From positions 1-7,734 of the forward strand of contig CALZJV010000555.1 in NCBI GenBank assembly GCA_945787595.1: DNA of 7,734 nt, written 5' to 3'. Within the stretch, counting starts at the first letter, position 1; every line of letters begins with the position of its first letter. The stretch is from an uncultured Desulfobacterales bacterium (GTDB taxonomy: Bacteria; Desulfobacterota; Desulfobacteria; Desulfobacterales; JAFDCJ01). The position numbers and the translations under genes were made by a program. Shown here one piece after another: positions 1-5,884 of this stretch. The notes beneath the pieces are model-generated. The model was not told the origin of the DNA and did no database searches. It saw only the letters and a program-made list of their open reading frames with translations.

Positions 1-3
1 TAA

Positions 4-38
4 GACAATTGAAGAATGAAGACTGAAGATTGAAGATT
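4..38. repeat. 7-bp tandem repeat array, 5 units (consensus GAAGAYT)
   Basis: Five consecutive heptamers start at 4, 11, 18, 25 and 32: gacaatt, gaagaat, gaagact, gaagatt, gaagatt. The last two are identical and the first is the most diverged. The array lies in the AT-rich leader before the first permease. The window's first three bases (taa) could be the stop codon of an upstream gene, but this cannot be shown. Bases 39-119 hold nothing else that I recognise. Similar heptamer arrays occur in several other spacers of this window. Confidence 0.8.
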
Positions 39-119
39 TGAGGCATTCTTTCGTTTATATTCTGGTGTAAATATAATTTTCTATAATTATTAGCTGCTCG
101 TTACTAACATTGATAACTT

Positions 120-1151
120 ATGAGATCCTATATTCGCCAATCCCGCCATATCCTATTGACACTTTTGGCGGTATTTTTTTTTACCACCCTGGTTTTGCTG
201 CTTGCTGGAGCCTCGCCTTTCAGTGCCTATTACCATATTCTCAAAGGATCCCTGGGGTCCTGGAATAAATTTGCCCATGTGACCAAAGCCTGGATTCCGC
301 TCACCCTTTGCGGTTGCGGTCTGTTGTTTACCTTCAGAATTGGTTTGTGGAACATCGGTGTTGAAGGGCAGGTCATGATGGGGGCCGTGTTTACCACTGC
401 CCTCCTTCGTTTTGGAATCGAAAGCAGTGCCGCCGCTTTTTTTCTCGGCGCGTCCATGCTGGCCGGTATGGCCGGCGGTGCCCTCTGGGCGCTGATCGCC
501 GGTTTCTTAAAAACCAGGGGTGGCGTAAATGAAATATTTGCCGGTCTGGGACTCAATTTCGTGGCCCAGGGGATTATTCTCTGGTTGATTTTCGGACCTT
601 GGCGGCGACCGGGGGTGGCATCCATGAGCGGCACCGAGACGTTTCCCATTAATTTGTGGTTGCACCATCTGGCCTCTATCCGCCTTTCGCCCTTAGCGCT
701 GTCGATTGTTATCGCTTCTCTGACCGGAACCGGTTTGTTGATGCGTTACTCCCGAATTGGTTTGAATTTAAAAGCCATTGGAAACAACCCGAAGGCTGCT
801 TTCATTTTTGGACTCAAAACCGACCGGTATATGATACTTGCCATGGTTTTTGCCGGCGGTTTTGCCGGTCTGGCGGGAAGCCTTCAGGTGAGCGGGGTTT
901 ACCATCGCCTCCTGCCGGCCATATCCAGCAATTACGGTTACCTGTCACTTCTGGTGGTGATGCTGTCCGATTATAAAATCCGGCTGGTGCCCCTGGTGGC
1001 GTTTTTCTTTGCCTGTTTAAATGTGGGCAGTATCCAGCTGCCGATGGTGCTGCAGGTGGATTCATCCCTTAGCGGCGTCATTCAGGGAGCCCTGGTTCTG
1101 GCAACCCTGGGTGTGCATGCCTGGCGCAAGCGTATAGCGCATAGGGCATAG
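120..1151 (+). CDS. ABC transporter permease, nucleoside/simple-sugar (BMP-associated) type, first subunit
   Basis: This 343-aa integral inner-membrane protein is one half of the translocation channel of an ABC importer. Family members take up nucleosides, purines or related small molecules with a BMP-type lipoprotein and a double ATPase. An N-terminal membrane segment spans about residues 11-31 and is followed by roughly eight to nine more hydrophobic segments. Family landmarks are FRIGLWNIGVEGQ (72-84), the cytoplasmic loop KTRGGVNEI (131-139) that should contact the ATPase, and LKAIGNNPKAA (217-227). Length is normal for the family. The start is fixed within narrow limits because an in-frame TAA lies at 114-116, but no clear Shine-Dalgarno sequence is visible. 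The last codons fall inside a heptamer repeat array, so the C-terminal residues may not be conserved. The partner permease follows at 1531. The substrate cannot be read from the sequence. Confidence 0.93.
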   Translation: MRSYIRQSRHILLTLLAVFFFTTLVLLLAGASPFSAYYHILKGSLGSWNKFAHVTKAWIPLTLCGCGLLFTFRIGLWNIGVEGQVMMGAVFTTALLRFGIESSAAAFFLGASMLAGMAGGALWALIAGFLKTRGGVNEIFAGLGLNFVAQGIILWLIFGPWRRPGVASMSGTETFPINLWLHHLASIRLSPLALSIVIASLTGTGLLMRYSRIGLNLKAIGNNPKAAFIFGLKTDRYMILAMVFAGGFAGLAGSLQVSGVYHRLLPAISSNYGYLSLLVVMLSDYKIRLVPLVAFFFACLNVGSIQLPMVLQVDSSLSGVIQGALVLATLGVHAWRKRIAHRA

Positions 1152-1236
1152 GGCGGAAGACAGATGACGGAAGGCGGATGGCGGAAGACAAAGGACGGAA
1201 GGCAGAAGAAGGATGAGGGAAGACAGAATTCGGAAG
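1139..1236. repeat. 7-bp tandem repeat array, 14 units (consensus about GCGGAAG)
   Basis: Fourteen heptamers run without an insertion or deletion from 1139: gcatagg, gcatagg, gcggaag, acagatg, acggaag, gcggatg, gcggaag, acaaagg, acggaag, gcagaag, aaggatg, agggaag, acagaat, tcggaag. Units match the consensus imperfectly, but the register is kept for 98 bp. An exact 11-bp repeat (ggcggaagaca at 1152-1162 and 1180-1190) is spaced by 28 bp, which is four units. The array is strongly purine-rich on the plus strand. The first two units overlap the end of the permease gene, whose stop codon is at 1149-1151. Confidence 0.85.
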
Positions 1237-1360
1237 TTCGAAAGCGAAGTTAATAATGAAAAAAGCGCAAATAAGATAAGGCGATTAGGACAGCAACGGA
1301 CATTAATTTTAATAGAGAGAATGAATTAAAATTTGAAATGATCGAATCCTTCAATGTAAC

Positions 1361-1406
1361 GGCGGACAAGAATGAGCTAATCCGCCGGAGGTCCGCCTTG
1401 GCGGAT
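1361..1406. repeat. GGCGGA/TCCGCC multi-arm inverted repeat
   Basis: Four complementary hexamers lie close together: GGCGGA at 1361-1366, TCCGCC at 1381-1386, TCCGCC at 1392-1397 and GGCGGA at 1400-1405. The longest pairing is 7 bp (1380-1386 with 1400-1406, 13-nt loop). It competes with pairing of 1361-1366 to either TCCGCC. This G+C-rich island stands out in AT-rich surroundings. It may be a dispersed repeat, or an RNA structure that tunes read-through into the second permease. It lacks the U-tract of an intrinsic terminator. Confidence 0.55.
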
Positions 1407-1446
1407 CAATTTTATAAAAACAGATAGAGCGTAGCGTTTCCTTAAT

Positions 1447-1483
1447 TTTAGTCATTTTAGGCAATTTAGGTCATTTTAGGCAT
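1447..1483. repeat. 9-bp tandem repeat, 4 units (consensus TTTAGGCAT)
   Basis: Units begin at 1447, 1456, 1465 and 1475: tttagtcat, tttaggcaa, tttaggtcat (one extra base) and tttaggcat. This differs in period from the 7-bp arrays elsewhere in the window. It sits about 50 bp before the second permease start. Confidence 0.7.
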
Positions 1484-1530
1484 TCGTTTATTATTTTTTG
1501 AAATTATTAAATTTTTTCTATTCATGAGCG

Positions 1531-2511
1531 ATGTTTGAACTCAATTTAACCATACTCTTTGCCGGTGTTGTTGCCGGGGCGGCACCGATTGTGCTTGCGG
1601 TGGTAGGTGAGACCATTACGGAAAAGGCGGGTCTCATAAACCTTTCGCTGGATGGCTCTATTTTGCTAAGTGCCATGGCGGCATTTACCGTTGCCTTTGA
1701 AACCAATAGCCTGATGATGGGTTTTGTTTGCGGGGCCATTGTCGGTGCTCTGGTGGCAACCACCGTAGCGGTGTTCAGTATTTATTTGCTTCAGAATCAG
1801 GTGGCTGTGGGATTTGTATTAACGTTGATGACCCGTGATCTTGCCTATTTTATCGGCAATCCCTACTCGCGGCTGCAGGGCCCTCAGGTGTCACCCCTAC
1901 CGATTCCTCTATTGAGCGATATTCCAGTTTTGGGTGATATTTTTTTCAACCACAACCTGCCGGTTTACCTGAGCCTGTTTTTCATCGCAATTAGCTGGTG
2001 GTATATCTACCACACCCCCCACGGCCTGAAATTAAGATCCGTGGGCGAACACCCCAGGGCGTCATATGCCAGAGGAATCAACCCCCAAAAGCTGCAGTTG
2101 CTGTATGCAGTTTGTGGTGGATTATTCGTGGGGCTGGCCGGGGCCGCGTTTTCGCTGGCCATCAAGCCCGGATGGGGACGGCCCCAGGGGGCGGAAGGAA
2201 CCGGCTGGATCGTACTGGCCCTGGTGATTTTCGGGGGCTGGCATCCGGTTAAGGCAGCAGCCGGTGCCTACCTGTTTTCGCTTTTACAGGTGTTGGGGAT
2301 CTATTTTCAGGAATGGCTGCCGTCGGTTCCTTCCCAGGTTTTTCAGGTGGCCCCGTTTCCGCTGATGATTTTCACCCTGGTCATCATGTCTTTTGCCCAG
2401 AAGGAATCCGTTTTACGGTGGGCCGAAGGCAAAGCTCGCATCAAATCCCTGCTAAGCTTCTTTGCGGGAATGGCACCGTCTGCTCTGGGAAAGCCTTACC
2501 GGCCGGATTGA
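1531..2511 (+). CDS. ABC transporter permease, nucleoside/simple-sugar (BMP-associated) type, second subunit
   Basis: This 326-aa membrane protein should pair with the product of the gene at 120-1151 to form the channel of the importer. It carries the hallmarks of the shorter permease of this pair: GETITEKAGLINLSLDGS (26-43), the cytoplasmic loop LKLRSVGEHPRASYARGI (166-183), a glycine-rich membrane segment GGLFVGLAGAAFSL (196-209) and GTGWIVLALVIFGGWHP (223-239), a strong family signature. The start is the first possible ATG, because an in-frame TGA lies at 1525-1527. An ATG at 1524 is out of frame and stops after four codons. No good Shine-Dalgarno sequence is seen. The gene is intact and of normal length. 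Neither the ATPase nor the binding protein follows it, so they probably precede the window. Confidence 0.93.
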   Translation: MFELNLTILFAGVVAGAAPIVLAVVGETITEKAGLINLSLDGSILLSAMAAFTVAFETNSLMMGFVCGAIVGALVATTVAVFSIYLLQNQVAVGFVLTLMTRDLAYFIGNPYSRLQGPQVSPLPIPLLSDIPVLGDIFFNHNLPVYLSLFFIAISWWYIYHTPHGLKLRSVGEHPRASYARGINPQKLQLLYAVCGGLFVGLAGAAFSLAIKPGWGRPQGAEGTGWIVLALVIFGGWHPVKAAAGAYLFSLLQVLGIYFQEWLPSVPSQVFQVAPFPLMIFTLVIMSFAQKESVLRWAEGKARIKSLLSFFAGMAPSALGKPYRPD

Positions 2512-2710
2512 TCGCTTTATATGTCCAAAAAATTCTAGCTCATTTTCTCATATTCCCAAATGACCATCGTCGGTTGAAAAGCTGATCAGCAATATTGAGG
2601 CCATTAATGTGCAAATAATCACATTTTACGTCTGAATAATGTGCAGCAATCTACAAAATATGGCTAAATTTTCTTGACGGCAGCTCCAATCCCTGGCAAA
2701 GTATTCTATT

Positions 2711-3957
2711 ATGAAAAGAGATATCTATCCGAAATTATTGCAATGGAAATCATCCTCCCGGAGAAAACCGCTCCTTTTACAGGGTGCCCGTCAAACTGGT
2801 AAAACTTTCATATTAAAGGAATTCGGCCAAAGTGAATACAGAAACACTCTTTACTGCAACTTTGAAGAAAATTCCGGTCTTGACCGGTTGTTCCAAAATG
2901 ACTTGAATCCGGATCGAATACTGGCAGATCTTGCCATTTATATGAATTGGGAGATTCGCCCGGAATCTGATTTGGTAATCTTCGACGAAATACAGATTTC
3001 AAATCGGGCCCTGAATTCGCTGAAGTATTTTGCCGAACAACGGGCCGATGTTCATATGGTGGCGGCCGGCTCTCTGCTCGGGGTGAAATTATCCGGTCCC
3101 GGGTCCTTCCCGGTAGGGAAGGTGAATTTTCTTCATTTATATCCGATGACCTTTCTAGAATTCCTTGTTGCCATGAAGGAGTCCAGATACACAAAGCTGC
3201 TTGAAAATGTCGACCCCTTTGTTCCATTGACGGAAGCGTTTCATTTCCACCTGATTGACCTGCTTCGCCATTATTATTTCGTCGGCGGTATGCCGGAAGC
3301 CGTCAAGTATTTTGCAGAAAACGGCAACGGCCGGGAGATCAGGGAGATTCAGCAAGAAATTATTAAATCGTATGTTCTAGACTTTGCCAAGCATGCTCCG
3401 GCGGCAGACATCCCCAAACTTACCCGGATATGGGATTCCATACCCAAGCATCTGGCAAGGGAGAACAAAAAATTCGTCTTCTCCGCGCTTAAAAAAGGAG
3501 CACGGGGCCGAGCCTATGAAAGCGCTCTGACCTGGCTTGAAGATGCCGGTCTCATCCTGCGGGGGCCATCGCCGGATCTCCTGTTGAACTGCTGGTCCAG
3601 GGAGAGCGACTTTTCAATGAATATGAGGGTGCCTTTGTTGAGAATTATGTCGCTCAACAGCTGGTTTCGCATCACCACCACCCGCTTTACTACTGGCGCA
3701 GTAGAGGCGGAAAGGCCGAGCTTGACTTTCTTTGTGAATTCGCAGATCGAATTTGTCCACTGGAGGTAAAAGCCGGCATTAATCCAAAAAGCAAAAGCTT
3801 GAAGTCCTACGAGTTACAGTTCAAACCGCCCCGACTGATGCGCACCAATCTGCTCAACTTTAAAAAGGATGGGAAAATATGCAATCTGCCCCTTTACGCT
3901 GTATCGCAGTTGCCACGGCTGATGGCAGCGGACCCGGAGAATGGGGACAGCCACTAG
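2711..3957 (+). pseudogene. DUF4143-type AAA ATPase, internal deletion plus frameshift
   Basis: Residues 1-284 are a normal N-terminal part of a DUF4143 (AAA_14) ATPase: Walker A GARQTGKT (25-32), Walker B LVIFDEIQ (88-95), sensor-like AAGSLLGV (118-125), YPMTFLEFL (144-152) and WLEDAGLILR ending at 284. The frame then leaves the family and stops at 3769. The true C-terminus is readable in another plus frame (positions with remainder 1 on division by 3) from about 3562 to the TAG at 3955-3957. It begins GAIAGSPVELL and includes YYWRSRGGKAELDFL and PLEVKAG. In intact relatives about 30 residues, including a strand ending in DVGLL, lie between these two parts, so a deletion of roughly 90-100 bp not divisible by three is inferred. 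The lost domain is PD-(D/E)xK nuclease-like (D in ELDFL, ExK in LEVKAG). The family's role is unresolved. The start lacks a clear ribosome site. If translated, the product would be a 352-aa truncated ATPase. Confidence 0.88.
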
Positions 3958-4006
3958 ACTTTTATCGGGTTTATTCTGACAGCATGTGGTAAGAAAATGA
4001 AGGTTT

Positions 4007-4034
4007 CAGATGTCAGGTGTCGGGTGTCAGGCCA
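4007..4034. repeat. 7-bp tandem repeat array, 4 units (consensus CAGGTGT)
   Basis: Units start at 4007, 4014, 4021 and 4028: cagatgt, caggtgt, cgggtgt, caggcca. The first three differ from the consensus by at most one base and the fourth is diverged. The array starts 50 bp after the relic stop codon of the DUF4143 pseudogene. Confidence 0.7.
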
Positions 4035-4111
4035 GAGGCGGCGCTTATAGGAAACTTCGTATGAGATTCCGTCTGGCCGGAACAGCGAATCCTCCAGAGT
4101 CGGACTGTAAG

Positions 4112-4160
4112 CATTGAACGTCGAACATCGAACGCCCAACATCGAACGTTGAATATTGAT
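4112..4160. repeat. 7-bp tandem repeat array, 7 units (consensus CATCGAA)
   Basis: Seven in-register units start at 4112: cattgaa, cgtcgaa, catcgaa, cgcccaa, catcgaa, cgttgaa, tattgat. Six of the seven end in AA, and the core is CRTCGAA. Bases 4115-4132 are an exact inverted match to 4290-4307. Confidence 0.82.
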
Positions 4161-4289
4161 GACGCTGCGCTTTATCGATTTTATAAAGAGCGGGAACCGC
4201 AGAGTTTCGAACAGTAGATTTGCTCCCGACTTTCGTAGCCACTTCGCGGAGTAGGCCATCTCAATTTTTTAAATTGAAAGAATACATTA

Positions 4290-4310
4290 TTCGATGTTCG
4301 ACGTTCATTT
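4290..4310. repeat. Inverted partner of the CATCGAA array
   Basis: On the plus strand the units read ttcgatg, ttcgacg, ttcattt, which is the reverse complement of the array at 4112-4160. The exact inverted identity is 18 bp (4290-4307 against 4115-4132), with 157 bp between the arms. The two arms could pair in single strands. They may equally be two insertions of the same repeat family in opposite orientation. Confidence 0.75.
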
Positions 4311-4363
4311 TTTTAGTTAACCCCGGATATGAAACTTCACTCAATTTAAAATTAGTATATTTT

Positions 4364-4393
4364 CCTTGCGGCTTGGTGTCTTGGTGGCTGAAC
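4364..4393. repeat. CTTGGTG-type degenerate repeat
   Basis: Three CTTG cores are spaced 7 and 8 bp apart (cttgcgg, then cttggtg at 4372-4378 and again at 4380-4386). From memory, similar accaccaagacaccaag sequences (the reverse complement) are common as dispersed repeats between genes in deltaproteobacteria and some other phyla. It ends about 50 bp before the NACHT ribosome site. Confidence 0.45.
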
Positions 4394-4440
4394 TCTTACG
4401 TTTTCCCTTGGGAACATTTACTACAACCTCATGTCAATAT

Positions 4441-4444
4441 GGAG
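4441..4444 (+). promoter_or_regulatory. Ribosome binding site deciding the NACHT gene start
   Basis: GGAG lies 8 nt before the ATG at 4453. The longer open frame from an ATG at 4366 has no such site, and its extra 29 codons read through the dispersed repeat. The start at 4453 is therefore preferred. Confidence 0.75.
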
Positions 4445-4452
4445 AATATAAA

Positions 4453-5640
4453 ATGCCTGCCGCGAAACAACCCACCTCACCGGATGCCCGGCATCCATAC
4501 AAGGTCTTCGTATCCAGCACTTACCTCGACAACAAGGAGCGCCGCAAAACCGTGCAGGACGCCATCACCATGGCCGGGATGGTGTGGCACGGGATGGAAA
4601 TTTTCACGGCCAGCAGCCGGCCGACCGTCGAAGAATGTCTGCGCCTGGCCGCAGATGCGGACGTGCTAGTCGGTATCATCGCCTGGCGATACGGCTGGGA
4701 GCCGGACGGTGAAACGTCGATCACCGAAATGGAATATGACGCCGCCTGTGAGCGCTTGATGTTCCAGTTCGATCCTTCGCTGCCGGTGAATCCCGAAATA
4801 GATTTCGACCCGGGGCTCGAACGCTGGGACAAACAGAAGAAGCTCGATTCTTTCAAGCAGCGATTCTCCAAAGATCAGATGCAGGCCTATTTCAACGAGA
4901 CCACCTTGGGGCAAAAAGTCCTCAAAGCATCGCTCGACTGGAAGAAAGAACGCGAGCGCAGCTTGGATAAAAACCCATCCGTTCAGGACGACACGCAGCC
5001 GGCGGCTGGGGCGGATGATCTTAAGGACGAGATCCGGCTTTATTGCCAAAAGGCGGATGCATTGCATGCCACCCTACCGGTGGCCGGTTTTGCCACCCAA
5101 CTCAAGGTTCCCATCGACATCGAGGACATCTACGTTCCCCTGCGCGCCATGGCCGATCTGCGGGGCATCGCGCAAGAGCCATTTGCGGACGCCGGCCAGG
5201 CGGAAAAACGTCTGCTGGCATCCAATGTCGCGCTGGAGATATCCCTCGCAGTAGCATTTCGCCAGTCCGAAGAACGCCGGCAGCGAGGTGTCGTCATTCT
5301 GGGAGATCCCGGCTCCGGCAAGACTACCCAATTAAAAAGGCTGCTGCTGTGGTGCCTGCGAAACGGCCCTGAAACCATCGGCCTGCCTGCGGGCCTGCTG
5401 CCGGTTTTTTTACCGCTGCGGGATTTGAGGAAATTGGATCAGGGGTTGGACGTTTTCATCCAGGACCAGCTGGACAGCCCCCATCTCATGACACCGCAGG
5501 GTTTTGGCGAGCACCTGCTGAAACGGGGCAACCTGCCGGAGAAACGGCGATTGAATTATTTTAAAACCTTAACACCATTTTTTTTCAACAGCTCAGCCGC
5601 GTCTTTCAGCTGGGCTGCCGTACAGTCGTCAACCTGGTAG
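4453..5640 (+). pseudogene. DUF4062-NACHT (STAND-like) NTPase, truncated in the NTPase domain
   Basis: The N-terminal DUF4062 domain (about 14-100) is clear: YKVFVSSTYLD (16-26), IIAWRYGWEPDG (75-86) and ITEMEYDAA (90-98). A charged linker follows, then a conserved stretch with IDIEDIYVPLRAM near 220-235. The NACHT-type P-loop GDPGSGKT is at 284-291, with LPVFLPLRDL further on. Intact relatives continue with a hydrophobic Walker B (LLLLDGLDE type) and a large C-terminal sensor region, usually for 900 residues or more. Here the family match stops at RGNLP (358-362, 5524-5538), and the tail to 5640 is antisense to a real small gene. Walker B, sensor elements and the C-terminal domain are all absent. 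Proteins of this class are known or proposed intracellular sensors, some in antiphage defence; that role is inferred by family. The remnant could bind but probably not hydrolyse NTP. An internal deletion is the likely cause (see findings). Confidence 0.87.
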
Positions 5641-5771
5641 ATCTTTTGGCCGCCATCCACAAACATCAATGTGAAATTTCCTTTGTCATCGAAGCGTGCG
5701 GTGTGGATATAGTCGTTATTGAGCCAGGGCGTGAGTGTTTGCATAAAATCTATGAAAGTGCATGTATTCAT
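5556..5771 (-). CDS. Conserved-looking 71-aa protein of unknown function
   Basis: This small acidic-to-neutral protein has no signal peptide and no membrane segment. It begins MNTCTFIDFMQTLTPWL, contains an alternating strand-like region (FTLMFVDGGQKIYQVDDC, about 34-51) and ends in a lysine-rich helix (AAQLKDAAELLKKNG). The pattern suggests an alpha-beta-beta-alpha mini-domain. I do not recognise the family with certainty and assign no function. Reality is supported by an AAGGA ribosome site 9 nt before the ATG, a perfect TATAAT 27 nt upstream of the start, and a natural amino-acid composition. Its 3' end overlaps the meaningless tail of the NACHT remnant by 85 bp on the opposite strand. It is divergent from the epimerase gene at 5885. 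It might be a small partner or regulator, but nothing in the sequence shows this. Confidence 0.75.
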   Translation of the reverse strand: MNTCTFIDFMQTLTPWLNNDYIHTARFDDKGNFTLMFVDGGQKIYQVDDCTAAQLKDAAELLKKNGVKVLK

Positions 5772-5780
5772 TTAAATAAT

Positions 5781-5785
5781 TCCTT
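5781..5785 (-). promoter_or_regulatory. Ribosome binding site of the 71-aa gene
   Basis: On the minus strand the sequence reads AAGGA followed by nine bases and the ATG at 5771. This supports that start over the internal ATG at codon 10. Confidence 0.7.
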
Positions 5786-5797
5786 ATTTCAACTAGC

Positions 5798-5803
5798 ATT
5801 ATA
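5798..5803 (-). promoter_or_regulatory. Candidate -10 element of the 71-aa gene
   Basis: A perfect TATAAT on the minus strand lies 27 nt before the start codon, which would leave a leader of about 20 nt. No recognisable -35 box sits at 16-18 bp spacing (the hexamer at 17 bp is ACTCGC) and there is no extended -10 TG. The call therefore rests on one element only. Confidence 0.35.
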
Positions 5804-5870
5804 ATACCGATAAAATAAGTGCGAGTCGGAAAATTTAAATAGTACTGCTTATTTTTTAAGACGCTATTCA

Positions 5871-5878
5871 GGAAGGGG
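5871..5878 (+). promoter_or_regulatory. Ribosome binding site of the epimerase/reductase gene
   Basis: GGAAGGGG ends 6 nt before the ATG at 5885. It is a strong purine-rich site that fixes the start. Confidence 0.75.
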
Positions 5879-5884
5879 CGAAAT

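Larger units (their letters stand above)
1152..1530. other. Long spacer between the two permease genes
   Basis: These 379 bp separate two genes that in most genomes abut or overlap. From left to right they hold most of the heptamer array, an AT-rich stretch without recognisable content (1237-1360), a GGCGGA/TCCGCC hairpin element (1361-1406), a 9-bp tandem repeat (1447-1483) and an AT-rich leader ending at the second permease start. I found no convincing sigma-70 promoter and no coding region in it. Confidence 0.8.
3958..4452. other. Repeat-rich spacer between two broken genes
   Basis: No coding region is supported in these 495 bp; the open frames on either strand read through repeats and resemble no family I know. 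The content is two direct heptamer arrays (4007-4034, 4112-4160), an inverted copy of the second (4290-4310), an AT-rich stretch, and a CTTGGTG-type dispersed repeat (4364-4393) just before the NACHT ribosome site. No promoter is clear. Confidence 0.75.

Noticed and set aside
230..649. Open frames antisense to the permease, ATPase and NACHT genes (for example 230-649, 814-1065, 2808-3227, 4666-5067, minus strand)
   Set aside because: They lie opposite clearly recognised coding sequences, have no family resemblance or ribosome site, and show biased compositions typical of shadow frames.
2581..2590. Palindrome GCTGATCAGC as an operator or terminator
   Set aside because: A single 10-bp palindrome without a T-run, second half-site or promoter nearby; too little to call.
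2674..2707. TTGACG and TATTCT as a promoter for the DUF4143 gene
   Set aside because: The spacing is 22 bp and the -10 would sit three bases before the ATG; not a credible sigma-70 promoter.
4112..4160. CRISPR array
   Set aside because: Units are 7 bp, directly adjacent and have no spacers.
3954..4259. Minus-strand open frame of 101 codons in the spacer
   Set aside because: It reads through two heptamer arrays and the relic end of the pseudogene; part of its sequence is just translated repeat.
4115..4307. Insertion sequence ends
   Set aside because: No transposase is encoded between or near the arms, no target duplication is visible, and the match is explained by two copies of a heptamer array.
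4366..4452. Longer start for the NACHT gene
   Set aside because: The 29 extra codons cover a dispersed repeat and have no ribosome site; the ATG at 4453 has GGAG at the right distance and gives the usual N-terminus.
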